Below, one piece after another: positions 36,610 through 48,159 of a stretch of 64,000 nucleotides of DNA. The translations under genes were made by a program, and so were the position numbers. The notes below the pieces were generated by a model that searched no databases, was not told the DNA's origin, and saw only the letters and a program-made list of their open reading frames with translations. Source of the DNA: Primulina eburnea (Eukaryota > Streptophyta > Magnoliopsida > Lamiales > Gesneriaceae); contig NW_027331265.1 in NCBI RefSeq assembly GCF_022965805.1, positions 1-64,000 of the forward strand, in the 5' to 3' direction. Every line of letters starts with the position of its first letter. The stretch's first letter is position 1.

Positions 36610-38015
36610 ATGGAGCAACGTAGAAAAATTATAATCCTTCTGCTGGTCAACCATATGTTATGTCGATCTTTTTTGGTGTTATGTCTCCTAATACGAGAGC
36701 ATACTCGAATGGTGTCACTTACGAAACGTCGTGTCCGTCGAAGACAAGCTGCTTCGTACAACATGATCGAAAGAGTAAATGGTCAGTTGAGGAATTTGCA
36801 TAGGATTATTGAAGTCGGAGATATCCAATGTGTGAATAACTTAAGGATGACTCGAAGCGCGTTTGCACGACTATGTTATTTGTTAACAAACTTAGGAGGG
36901 TTAGGTGATTCAAGATACGTACGACTCGAAGAGAAAGTGGCCATGTTCTTGTCTATTTTGGCGCATCATAAAAAGAATCGGGTTGCTGGCCATGATTACA
37001 TACGTAGTGGACAAACAGTGAGTGCTCATTTTCATGATGTTCTCAAATCATTGCTCAAGTTACATCCACTACTCCTTGTGAAGCCGTCTCCTGTCGACGA
37101 AGAGTGTACAAAAGACGCGTGGAGGTGTTTTAAGGTAATCGATAATTTGAATCGTTTTGTTTTTCTGAAGTTTGCTTTTCGTAATTTGTTGTTTGACGTG
37201 ATATATGTTATTTACACATTTCTTACAGGGTTGCCTTGGTGCATTGGATGGAACCCATATAGGTGTACATGTCCCAAAACGGGAGCAAGCAAGATATAGA
37301 AATAGAAAAGGTACTATTTCGGTGAATGTATTAGGGGTATGTGACCGCAATATGAATTTCATCTACGCACTCACTAGGTGGGAGGGATCCGCGGCAGATG
37401 CTCGAGTTCTAAGAGATGCGATAAACAGGGATGATTCATTCATAGTTCCACGAGGTTCTACATTTATTTTTTTAGCATCGTTTTTTTTTTGGTGTTGTTA
37501 TAACAATTTCAAGTGCTGATTTGGTTACAAATAATTGTCAGAATTTTAATTATTGCAGTTAACAAAATGCAGGTTGTTATTATCTATGTGATAATGGGTA
37601 TGCAAATGTTGAGGGTTTCTTGACACCGTATCGCCGTGTTAGGTATCATCGCGATTCCTGGGGCAATCGTGCTTGCGGTCCACAAGATTACAAGGAGTTG
37701 TTCAATTGGAGACATTCTCAGGCTCGGAACGTAATCGAAAGAGCATTTGGTTTGTTGAAAAAAAGATGGGCCATCCTTCGAAGTCCTTCGTTTTACCCCC
37801 TAAAAGTTCAGAACCAAATAATTTTGGCTTGCATTGTATTACACAATTTCATAAGAACTCAAATGGATGAAGATCCAATCGACAACGTTGAAGAGCATGT
37901 TGACAGCCCGGTTAATGACCCACATAATGCTTATACTAACATCTTGGAGTCTTCAAATGGTTGGGATGCTTGGAGAGACGAGTTTGCAATGTCCATGTGG
38001 AACATTAACACTTAA
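36610..38015 (+). CDS. Harbinger-type DDE transposase
   Basis: Three exons (36610-37134, 37229-37454, 37573-38015) with GT-AG introns and kept frame give 397 residues, a normal length for plant Harbinger transposases. The start MEQRRKIIILLL is family-typical; an ATG 42 bases upstream (36568) is in frame but lies at a likely acceptor (TTTCCAG) of a 5' intron. The N-terminal helical region has RRQAASYNMIERVN and VNNLRMTRSAFARLCYLL. The catalytic acidic residues are visible: D182 in LGALDGTHIGV, D232 in WEGSAADARVLRDA and E306 in ARNVIERAFGLLKKRW. The nuclease domain excises and inserts the element, normally together with the Myb-like partner. There is no stop or frameshift, so the gene may be functional or recently active. 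Confidence 0.92.
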
Positions 38016-38275
38016 CACGCTTGTATTTCATTTCAATTATTCGTGACTGTCGTTTCAAGTTCTCTGTTTTCGTCCACAACTCGTGAATGTATCCAATTTT
38101 CGATATAAATGTCTTCTGTTGTTTAATCTATGTTTTGAAATTATGGTTCAGCTTAGCTTTGGCATATGTAGGTTGCTTCATTTTACAATAGGTTTACTCT
38201 TCGTCAACCTATATGACACATTTCAAGTATGTTGTGTTTTGTACAGAGGCAGGGAAACAAGTTAACAAACTGTAC

Positions 38276-38629
38276 ATGGATAGTGGAGCATCGTCCGCCA
38301 GCGTTGTCGGTAGGAACCGAAAACAAGACAAGACACGACGTAGTTGGAATGCCCGAGAAGAAGAAGTTTTAATCCAAGCTCTTAAAGATGTCGTATCAAA
38401 AGGATGGAAAACAGATAATGGATTCAAGGCTGGTTATTTGAATTTGCTGGAGAATGCAATGCAAGAATCTATCCCCGGGAATAGCTTACGTGGAAATCCA
38501 CACATCAATTCCAAGATCCATGTTTGGAAGAAAACATATAGTGCTATAGTGACATTACTAAGCAAAAGTGGTGTGGGATGGAACGACTGTAATAACACAA
38601 TCGATGTTAAAAAAAAGTACTCACGTTGA
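38276..38629 (+). pseudogene. Myb/SANT-like partner gene of the Harbinger element, truncated
   Basis: Starts MDSGASSASVVGRNRKQ after a likely acceptor (TTGTACAG at about 38240-38247) and runs 117 residues through one Myb/SANT-like (trihelix-type) domain: RRSWNAREEEVLIQAL, GWKTDNGFKAGYLNLLENAM, NSKIHVWKKTYSAIVTLLSKSGVGWND. It stops at KKKYSR just after an A8 run, where relatives continue for well over a hundred residues. In two-gene Harbinger elements this protein binds DNA and carries the transposase to the nucleus. The missing C-terminal part suggests that the element depends on another copy for this protein. A short intact product cannot be excluded. Confidence 0.8.
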
Positions 38630-39533
38630 AGATATTCTTCAAAAATTAACAATCAAACATAAATAGACAAAGAGGGACACTAGTCCATTTTAATTTACAG
38701 TCAGGCAAAAAATGGACAATGATTTTTAAGTGGAATCTAACAATCCGTGGGTGTGGTTAATATGGTCACATTAACAGGCAGAAGATAATACACCCAAAAA
38801 AAGTATAATAACAACAAGCAGGTATCAACATCAAATCCTCCAAGCTTAAAGATTTAATTAAAATAGAAATATTCGAGTACTATAGATTTAAAACACATCA
38901 CCATTTCTTCGATTAAGAATGTGTTAGAAGTTGCTGGTAATCTTGAAGGACATTATTTTCAAAACCTGCAAAGACGTGGAAAACAATCGAAGCCACTTTG
39001 CCCGAACCTAATCAAAACGATGCACAGCAAAGAAGCCGTCGTGAAGCCAAAAAATTGGGGAAAAACATGAAAACTGTATTTGGGGGAAAAAAATGAAATT
39101 GCGGTATATAAAAAATGTTTACCACTTCGTCTGCAAGAAAGTCACCTTCTCACTCAATATATTTCGGTGAACCCACGGTGATTAAATCAGAGATGGGGAA
39201 GAGAGTGTACCACTAACAACGGACGTAAAGGTGAGAACATGGTTTGACGAAGCAAGTGTCGCGGGTCCAATTTGAATGTCAGATTTCCACGTGAAAAATC
39301 TGAAAGTTATCCCTCTCCAAAATCTGGTACCCAACAAGAAGCAAATTTCTCTCACTTAGTAGGGGTATTTTGGTCATGAGAGTAAAATATAACAAATTAA
39401 TCCAGCATCTTAAATTCGTACCAAACACAATGTTATTAATCCTAACACAATATCAATCCTTAGATCTCATTTTTTAATCATTCTGAAAAATAATCATTTA
39501 CTTATCTCATCACACGTACCAAACGTACCCTAA

Positions 39534-41399
39534 GAAAGTAATAGATGAGAGTAAAAAAATAAAAAATAAATAGCTGCTAAAAACCATAAATAATAATAAT
39601 AAAAGTAAATAAAGTAAAAGTTGTGTACGGACACGCGTGTATTAAAAAATGCGACTTCAGAGAAGACAATTCGAGGGGTGTCATTAAAGTAGCAGCCCTC
39701 CCTCTGGTACCAAATCCCACCCCCTATACAATCATCCTACTATTTTCATTTTTCTTAATTATCATTGTAGAGTCGTATTTGTGTTCAATGAGATCTGAGA
39801 CGAGAACACGGCGACCAGCGACGTGAGTGGTAGAGAAAAACTGTTGCAGCGATGAATGATGCGATCCGTGTGAATTGGTTAAACAAGATCGGAGCAATCC
39901 ACCGGATCTGATAAGAATTTGTTTAGGAAAATGAGCAAGGAGATATGTCTTATGGTGAAGGTATATATTTGTATATTATGGCTGTCACTATGTCCTGAAA
40001 ACAAGAAAATGAACTCGTGAATGGACGTCAGAGAGGTGTCCGATGTGACCACCCTGATTTTTAAGTCAGCAGCTGAAAGATAAATGATAAAATATCTATG
40101 TATATGTGTGAATATACGTGAATGTCAAAAGCTTAGAAGCAAAAATATCCGGCCTTCTCAAATGTAAAATATACGTTAGAAAATCGACTTAGATATTTCT
40201 TAATTAAAATTTTCATTTAATTGATTATGAAATTTAATTTTCATAGCTAGTTTTGAAATATTTGTTGGAGGAATGAATTATTTTGCCCGTGATGTACGTC
40301 ACGTGCTTGTGGTGTTTTAATTTATAACCTCACATTTTGTGCGACACACCATATCAATGATAGAGAAAATGCACCATCATTATTTAATCACATGTTCAAA
40401 TATAGGAATGTGAAACTAATAATATTCATGGAATATAATAAATAAATAAAATTATAAATAGAATAAATATATTTTTATACTTAGATTTAATTAAAATTTG
40501 TTATAAGAAAATGAAAGATCGATAATTTAGCGATTGAAATCTAGTTCATCGACGACTTGGAATTATAAATCTCTAAATCGATCGATCATTTTTAGGGTCT
40601 TTTTTATTTGGTTATGTTTGGATTCGATTTCTTATTTGAACTTTTAAAATTTTGCAATTAATGATTTATGTGTCAATCTTGATTATATACGTTATTTTTG
40701 CTATTGAAAATTGATCAGCTTCATGAAATTTTATAAAATCAATAAAAATTAATCAGCTTCATAAAATTTTATTATTTTTAAAACCTAATACCAAAGAAAA
40801 AATATACAATCCAAATACATTGTTTGAATTTAAAAATTGGATAATAATATTTAGACTAATAATTTAATATAATATAATATTTTAATAGATTAATATCATA
40901 ATTTTTTGACTTGATTGTCACGATTTTAATATTTTCTCAGATTTTATGCTTGTTATATGTCATTAGTAGCTCCCTAACTAGTTGATCTAGGTCCGAGTAG
41001 AGTGCTCAAAATCGACATTCTTAACATGTTGAAGTCGAATGTTTTTTTGTCTATCAACCACATGTCAAGACCCGTCAACTGAGCTGCTCATCGGTTAGCT
41101 CATGAAGTTTCTGATGTTTCTTTTTTTATTGTTTGATGTTAAGGTGATATACAACTTGGTTACCCAGTATTGTAAATCAAAATATTCTGATGTAATAAAT
41201 TTGTTTTATTTTATAAAAAATTATATATTATTTATTAATATAATATTATCATGATAAATAAAATAATAAATAAATAATATGACAAATAACTGCATAAATT
41301 ATTGTAACAGTGATCAACAGTACTGCTTATATGATTGGGAAATATCGTTTATATAAATAATAAGAAAATATATACATACATCACTATTTATATATGCAT
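39534..41399. other. Intergenic stretch upstream of GRF, no gene seen
   Basis: AT-rich with no domain-bearing frame. The 67-codon frame at 39623-39826 is not supported. Confidence 0.4.
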
Positions 41400-41415
41400 G
41401 ATATAAAAAGTCCAG

Positions 41416-41571
41416 CCCGCATGGGCTTAGCTCAGTTAGTCAACAGCAATAAATCTTGGAGCAAGGATCGAGTCTCGCAAACGACAGTGACAGTGTGGGA
41501 GTTAAATTCCCTCCAAAGAAGCTTCTTGTGCGCCTCCTCTCACATTCCTGTCGGAGCCGGGGGAGTGCAAC
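41416..41571 (+). mobile_element. tRNA-derived SINE in the GRF promoter
   Basis: 156 bp flanked by a perfect 16-bp duplication GATATAAAAAGTCCAG (41400-41415 and 41572-41587). Near its 5' end is TTAGCTCAGTTAG (tRNA A box) and 37 bases on GGATCGAGTCTC (B-box-like), the layout of a Pol III promoter. The 3' end reads GGGGGAGTGCAAC and has no poly(A) tail, which is uncommon for plant SINEs. It does not belong to the family at 4.2 and 49.8 kb. Confidence 0.85.
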
Positions 41572-41587
41572 GATATAAAAAGTCCAG
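41572..41587 (+). promoter_or_regulatory. Probable TATA box of GRF, within the SINE target duplication
   Basis: ATATAAAA at 41573-41580 lies about 260 bases before the GRF start codon and fits a TATA box with transcription starting near 41605. The same word occurs 172 bases upstream in the other copy of the SINE target duplication, so the original TATA region was duplicated by the insertion. No transcript data were available. Confidence 0.5.
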
Positions 41588-41613
41588 AGTATAGAAACTC
41601 GACAGAGGCAGCC

Positions 41614-41804
41614 ATGGAGTTTGCCACTGACCTTACAGACAGTAGCGCTTTCTTCCCTTGGTGTCTCTCCCTCTAATACGTCCCTTTTCCAACTCTGCTT
41701 GGCCAAAAATAGAGCAACATTTCCGAGCTCAAAATATGGTCTTTTATCCAGCGGACGAATCTATGGTCGCCATTTTTGCTAACCCTTTACTCAATTTTAA
41801 CTGA
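41614..41804 (+). promoter_or_regulatory. Two upstream open reading frames in the GRF leader
   Basis: uORF1 is 41614-41676 (20 residues, MEFATDLTDSS...) and uORF2 is 41736-41804 (22 residues, MVFYPADES...). Both end before the main ATG at 41839. If the leader is unspliced and starts near 41605 they could lower translation of GRF. Their peptides are not known to me as conserved. Confidence 0.4.
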
Positions 41805-41838
41805 GTGAACGAAATCCAGCTGGTTGCTGTGTTTCTTA

Positions 41839-44008
41839 ATGGATTTTGGTGTTACAAGATTAGATAACTTGGCGTACTCGAACATTAAAAATAGCAGCTT
41901 CGCTTCAGCAAATGGAGCCGAGTCGAAAAAGCTTAAATGGTGTGGATCTGGATTTGTGAAGCAAGAGAGGACATTAAATGAAGATGTCTTCAGGGAGTTT
42001 AAATTGAACGAAACTTCTAATAGCGGCAATTTCTTTGAAGGGCAGCAGCAAATGCTCAGTTTCTCTTCCCCAAATTCACAGGCTGTAACTTGGCCTTATC
42101 TTCAAAGTATATCAAGTCCCTTTAGCAAGAACACAGGTCAGTGCAAGCTCATCTGAAATTTGTGCAAAAACGGGGTGAGTTAAGAAGAGTAAAGAATTTG
42201 CGACTTTTGTCAACAGTGGCAAAGATTTGTTTTTGCTGTTCTGGTTAAATGGTCTTGTCATGTGGCTGGGAAGAACAGATACGCCCCCAAAATGCTTCCG
42301 TTTTCTCGAAATTTTAGGAGATTTTTTACCCAATAAAAGGTATTTTTTTGCCCACATTTTCACTACTTATTCTTCTGAATGGTTTTTGCAGGTGTGAGAG
42401 GCTCTTTTCTTACTCCATCACAATGGATTGAGCTAGAACACCAAGCTTTGATCTACAAATATATCACTGCAAATGTTCCTGTACCTTCTTGTCTTCTGAA
42501 TCCCATCAGAAAAGCTTTGGAATCTGCTGGTTTTTCTCCCTTTTCTGGCTTTAAACCCAGTGCTTGTGAGTAAATTTTCTGCTTTTTCCCAACTGTCTAG
42601 AAAATGTGATGTTTTAATTTAGTTGTGAAATGATTTCTTGATTGAAATATGGGCAGTTGGATGGGGTGGCTTTCATCTGGGATTCTCCAGCACTGATCCT
42701 GAGCCGGGGCGGTGCCGTAGGACGGATGGGAAGAAATGGCGGTGCGCCAGGGATGCCGTTGCTGACCAGAAATACTGTGAACGGCATATGAACAGAGGCC
42801 GCCACCGTTCAAGAAAGCCTGTGGAAGGCCAATCCGGCCATTCCGCCGTGGCGCCCAACGATTCCTCAAAGCCTACGCCCGCGGTTCCTGCCGGCTCTGC
42901 ATCCAACGCTCTCTGCCTCTCACACAGCCAAGAAGTTCACAGCTTGGAGCTCGGAATACCCAGTATCAATGTTAACAGGTGAGCTCTATGGTTTCAAATG
43001 GTGTTACCTGCCTTATTGTGTATGACCACAGCTAGGATTGAGGAACTTTCCTTTGCTTGGGAAAAGAACATATACACTTAACTCACTTGTTAAACAAAAA
43101 GAAGCCCGTCGCACAAATCCGGTGGCAAGCATGAAACTCAATTTTTTTTAAAACTGTGCAGACATCTAAGCATTATGTTTGATCGTGGTGTCATATCGAC
43201 AATCATATATAGTAATGGAAGCAATTGTTGCTTCCCAACTTTCATTCTATTGTAACTTGTGCTGCCATAGAATGTAGGATCCAAAAGATTTGACAATGCG
43301 CCGCTGCAACTTGGTAGAGTTGATAACTCTGTAACACCTCCAATTGTTTTTACTCTCAGATGTGTTCCTCAGAAGGATAATAGGAAAGGGGTGAATCGAC
43401 ATACGACCATCCTCTCCATGGCAACTTCAGGGACAAATCTTAAGGAAAACCGGTTCGACGAATCCTCTCCTCGATCAGAGTTCGGATTAGTCTCTTCAGA
43501 CTCTTTACTCAACCCTTTAGACAGGGGTTCGCCCATTGTCAATTGTGGAAACCACAATACTTCAGACGACATCAAAGATCAAGAAAACAAATCTAAAAAT
43601 CCGCTTCAACAGTTCATAAATAACTGGCCGAAAGACCGTTCAGAACAGCGTTCTACCTTTTCTTGGCCTGATCACCTTGATCTTCAACCAGATGGAACAC
43701 AGCTCTCGATTTCTATCCCAGTTGTGACCTCAGACTTCATGTCTCCTACTTTGTCTCCATCGAAGAACGAACTTCAAGCTAACCGAATGGGCTTAGGCTT
43801 TGGCAAGATTAGTACTCCTCGTACCGAAGAAAAGCGAATCCAAACCAACTGGATTCCGATATCGTGGGAAGGGGGACCCCTTGGAGAGGCATTGAATACC
43901 ACAAACAACAGCTCTCTCGAATCCAAGAATGCCAAATCATTAGACCTCTTAGAGAGCCAGGATAATAGCCCTCGATCAGCATTCGGATCACTGTCTAGCA
44001 GCAATTGA
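41839..44008 (+). CDS. Growth-regulating factor (GRF) transcription factor
   Basis: Four exons (41839-42136, 42392-42565, 42657-42978, 43360-44008), GT-AG and in frame, give 480 residues. The start MDFGVTRLD and the [15 protein letters not shown] region fit the GRF1/2/8-like clade, as does [16 protein letters not shown] near the C-terminus. The QLQ domain (about 104-140, [15 protein letters not shown]) binds GIF co-activators. The WRC domain (about 171-214) has the C3H zinc set C177, C187, C198, H201 and a basic nuclear signal, and binds DNA. GRFs promote cell proliferation in leaves and roots and are repressed by miR396, whose site is present. The stop TGA at 44006 follows FGSLSSSN; the frame continues past it as GSSPPPEKENL to a second TGA at 44042. 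This resembles the usual GRF ending, so the last 11 residues seem to be lost. Confidence 0.95.
42806..42826 (+). promoter_or_regulatory. miR396 target site in GRF
   Basis: The 21 bases from CGTTCAAG to CCTGTGGAA, encoding RSRKPVE at the end of the WRC domain, are identical to the miR396 site conserved in plant GRF genes. Post-transcriptional repression by miR396 is therefore expected. Confidence 0.93.
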
Positions 44009-44044
44009 GGAAGTAGCCCACCACCCGAAAAGGAAAACCTTTGA

Positions 44045-44838
44045 TGTATCTGGTCTCCAGGTCTTATGTACTCATCTCTAAACCAGCGATCATGTCCTGG
44101 CACAAGTTGCATATGAGAAATTAATCTGTGATAATGTAATATTTCCTTTTTACCTTGTTATCATGGTCTTTGTAGTTTTACCTGAATCTTGAAATGAGAC
44201 TTTGAATTGCCTCATTTTTTTGTTATTTAATGTTGAATTTGTATGATTTTTGTTTGATAGATTGTGTTTGTTAACATTTTTATCTGAGGTTGGTAGGAAG
44301 GAAGCATGCTGGCTTCCGGGGAATTTAGGTAAGATACTCGCTGGAAAGAACTATTCTAGGTGGGGTTGTGATTCCCGCTAGCTTTCTTGATATTTCATGA
44401 ACTGAAAAACTTGGTTGGTGGCTTAAATTCATTTTGAAGTCCAAAAAATTCGAACTGTAGCCATCACCCTGGTCCAGCCCGGATGTATATCCTGCCTCGA
44501 AATCGTGATATTCCATCCCACCTTGGTTTGTTGGAAGAGACCTCAGTAAATGAGAAATAGCCAAAATCAGAAATGAGTCGGTGGAATAGTTAAATATTTG
44601 ATTAATGGTTATGAGATTGATTTTCGTTTCAATATTAACGTGATTTGTAGATTATTGTGTTAGTCCATGTGCTTCGGTTTATATGGTTAGCATGGTTTCT
44701 ATACCAATGCATTAACTAACGGGTTTATCCAATACCAAAAAGTAGTTATTGCGGGTTTCGACTTTATTTTATATAAAAAAAGCCAATTTTGTTACCTAAT
44801 TTTTTGTTAATTAACTTGTTGTAACTGGGTTTTGGACT
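44045..44838. other. 3' flank of GRF
   Basis: Probably 3' untranslated sequence at first, then intergenic. The minus-strand 79-codon frame at 44325-44564 has no domain. Confidence 0.4.
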
Positions 44839-45083
44839 CAGGGACGGAGCCACCCCAAAGGCTGGGGTGGGCTCCAGCCCAGGTTTGATTTTTGGGCTTA
44901 TTTAAAAATATGGATTGAGTTTTTTTTAAAAAAAAATTAGCCCATTTTCGCCCACTTTTTAGCCCACAAATTTAAAAAATAAAATAACATTGAGTATATC
45001 ACAGATTTTAGCCCAAATTTTAGCCGACATTTTAGCCCACAAATTTTTAGCCCAGAATCGGAACTTTTTCTGGCTACATCCTG
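44839..45083. mobile_element. hAT-like MITE (tentative)
   Basis: About 245 bp with ends CAGGGACGGAGCCA and TGGCTACATCCTG (imperfect inverted repeats), flanked by GGTTTTGGA and GGTTTTGGT, which would fit an 8-bp duplication. The inside has repeated TTTAGCCCAC/AAATTTT blocks and GGGGTGGGCTCCAGCCC. The superfamily is tentative because the ends are diverged. Confidence 0.5.
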
Positions 45084-46604
45084 GTTTTGGTCCTAGCAAA
45101 ACTTGAGTAATTTTTTTTGGCATTTGGTCTGATTTTTCCAAAATGTGGAAGCTACTTCGGAAATACTGAGGTCATCTCCAAATTTACACCAAAATGGTGT
45201 AAAATAAAAAAGAAAAAGAAGCAAACCTGCGCTATTTTGGCAAAATTTTCTTTTTTATTTATTTTTTTATTTTTTCATTTGTATTTATTATAAATATTTG
45301 TATTAAAAATTATAAATACTATTTAAATAATAGTATAATATTTATTTTATTATTTTAATAATTAGATCTTTAATCATATAAATTTAAAAATAATAATTGT
45401 TGATTTCTAAAATATTTATTTATGTTAATTATTATTAATATGATATATAATTAATATAATTTTAATACAAATGTTAAAAATTTAAATTAAATTATATAAT
45501 TAAATATTATTATTTAAATTTATTAATAATAAAACTTTAGTCATAATTCAAAATATATTAAATGAATTATAATAATTAATATATGTAAAAAAAAATATTT
45601 CGAGAATATTCTTTTTTGTGTAAGATTTGAAGTAAATGAGTTTGATGTGAATGCTGTATTTGGTGCAGAAATCGACTATTTTAGTATAAAAGTGGCATCA
45701 AAATAGATTTTGTGATTGGAGATGGTCTGACATAACAATCATCAAAAAAATATTGACATGTTTGACTTTACATCACATCAACATTTTATTAAAATAGATC
45801 AAAAGAAAAAAAAAAATTACGTAAAATATAAAAATTCTGTCTTATGAAATTTCTCTAAAAAAAATTATAAATGAAGATAATATACCCTCAACTCTTTTTG
45901 TTCAATAAAAATAAGATCGGGATAAATGTTTTTGATAAACTTGCGAATTTCAGCCGATAAAGAAATTCTGGAGTAATTTCTTCTGGACCATAGAAATCTT
46001 AATCGAGACTTTACAAAATCGTTCTTTTAATTGCTTTAGTCTTTCATTCGGGTGGTCCTTTCCACTTTCGTGGTTCCAATTTTGCATTCTTTTCGCTAAT
46101 ATTTTGAGAATATAATGTAAATTAATTTCATCTCAACAATTTATGAAACAAATAGTTAATCTTTTGATCAAAATGGAAATCGAGAAAATTTGTTGTCTTA
46201 TAAAAAAAAATATTTATATACTGAATTTTTTTTTGAATTTATTATAATATAGAGGAACGACGTATTTGTGGGTTGTTTCTTGGAGTGGACAGCTCGATTA
46301 TGTAAGAGTAAGCTGCCTCTTGACTTAAACGTCAAGTTAAATTGAGGATGTGCACGAACAGGCAGACACTCGAAAAAGAAAAGAATAAACACAGACTTTC
46401 AGAGTATATCCTAAAATATTTCAATGAGGAATGTATTCTATACGAGAATCGATTATGCGACGTCGAGGAGTATGAACTCATGTCATCTTAAACCTTACCA
46501 ACTCGCCTGTATCTGTTGGCTGATATTACATAGGTGTGGATGAGTTAATGGACATTCAATTTTTATAATTGAACATGTTTAAGTCGAGTAACATTTACCC
46601 GATT

Positions 46605-46692
<88 letters not shown>

Positions 46693-47832
46693 CTATTTTG
46701 GTGAATGTGTATTATAAACTTTATTTTGATATAATTTATTTAATTTTTTGTTATAATCGTATATGTTAAAAATAAATAAATATTATGAATCTAATTGTCG
46801 ATGCTCAAGTAAAATTCATTAACTTCGGATATGAGTAAGGACAAATACGCGTTTGGGTTTGATGTGATGGGCCGGATTTGAGGCCTTTCAAATTATAATG
46901 GGTTGGGTCTCGAGTTTTAATAAATTCGACTCGAACCCGACTCTTTGAAAACAATATAAATTGGTTAAAGATGATTTTTTTTTTTAAATTAGATTAGAAT
47001 TTAACTAATTTAATTAAATATGAGTCGATGAGTTACAGAGAAGGTTCTAAAAACCGTGAAGCACCCGAAGCGCTGATGTCAAGCTCCAAACTTTTCAAGT
47101 CTAAGAGAGATTAGCACAGACTTAAGCGTGTAAAAACGTTTTATCTTTAGTGTAATTATAATTATCTCAATCCAATAAGTATATAAAATAATACATAAAT
47201 ATGATAAATTTAAGTCTGATGCATTAATTATCATATTTATAAAATCATAAAAATCTCAAAATTACAATCTTTATTTGTTTATGCAACTAGATCACATTAA
47301 AAAATGTTAAATATTTGTCAAATCATTATCAGATAGTTTAATCACAATCAAAATTAAAAAATAAACATCTAAATTATAAACCTAATTTAATATTTTAAAA
47401 TAAAAAGACATACCTTCAAAATAAAAATATAAAAATAAATATATGCGATTAATTGTACTTAAAAACACTTAATTAAACATTTTAATTACACTTAATTCGA
47501 TCAAACAATAATTTAACCGTTTTTTTTCACTTTTATCTGAAACACAGCGTTTTTATCGAGCTTAAGTACATTTAAACAGCATTTAAACGAACTCTGTAGA
47601 TCACTGGCTACAGGTAACGGAGAAAATTGTGGAAAGTATCATGGAGCCATAAAAATGTGGCCAGAAATTATTTATAAATTCAAATTTCATTATTAATCTA
47701 TTAATATAAATTTAAAAGCTATTTTGCTGACCGTAGGATGGTGTGGATAATAAACTGTACGGCAACGCTTTCCCGAACCAAGCAGCTACTCTTCTTATCT
47801 TCCTGCTCTGCTCCCAAAACTCACGCGAAAGA
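45084..47832. other. AT-rich intergenic stretch with (TA)n tract
   Basis: No gene recognised. It contains a pure (TA)n tract of about 80 bases at 46609-46688. The frame spanning that tract and the 64-codon minus frame at 46198-46392 are not supported. The last 150 bases are the probable promoter and leader of the next gene. Confidence 0.45.
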
Positions 47833-48159
47833 ATGTCAGTCTCAGCCATATTCGGTACACGATTGGAGGTCCCCCTTCCCCTTCGCCGCGGCGGCGGCGT
47901 GGGCGTGGTCCCCGTCAAGCAACTGCCACCGCCAGCGAGAGTGGTGTTTGGCGGCGGCTGCGGATCGGTGGTAGAGTGCTCGTCTAGGCCACAGAAGAAA
48001 GCTACCAAGCATCACATGAAGACGCGTCCTCGGAAGTCTCAGCCTTGGGATATACGACGTGGTCCCGCCGTTTACCCTCCGCTTCCTGCTCTCCCTCCCG
48101 ATTGGACTCCCGTCTCCGGCGACGCCGCTTCTCCGCCGCAGCCTGCTCCGTCTGAGTAA
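47833..48159 (+). CDS. Plastid ribosomal large-subunit protein cL38 (PSRP6)
   Basis: Single exon, 108 residues. The start [10 protein letters not shown] is the family start; a longer in-frame ATG at 47743 would add 30 unrelated residues. Residues 1 to about 46 (serine, arginine, glycine and proline-rich, few acids) act as a chloroplast transit peptide. The core [39 protein letters not shown] (about 47-84) matches plastid-specific ribosomal protein 6, a small basic protein of the 50S subunit with no bacterial counterpart. A stretch of glycines (RRGGGVG, FGGGCG) just before the core is unusually long. The local GC content is far above that of the surroundings, because of the proline, glycine and arginine codons. 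Confidence 0.93.
   Translation: MSVSAIFGTRLEVPLPLRRGGGVGVVPVKQLPPPARVVFGGGCGSVVECSSRPQKKATKHHMKTRPRKSQPWDIRRGPAVYPPLPALPPDWTPVSGDAASPPQPAPSE

Larger units (their letters stand above)
35749..39530 (+). mobile_element. PIF/Harbinger DNA transposon, about 3.8 kb
   Basis: Terminal inverted repeats GGCCACGTTTGGTA (35749-35762) and its near complement TACCAAACGTACCC (39517-39530) match at 12 of 14 bases. They are flanked by TAA on both sides (35746-35748 and 39531-39533), the 3-bp duplication typical of PIF/Harbinger. Inside are a DDE transposase with an intact frame after splicing and a truncated Myb/SANT-like second gene. About 900 bp of non-coding sequence lies between the second gene and the right end. 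Confidence 0.88.

Noticed and set aside
41416..41470. Possible tRNA gene (A and B boxes)
   Set aside because: The sequence does not fold into a cloverleaf with a clear acceptor stem and is bounded by a 16-bp target duplication, so it is a SINE head.
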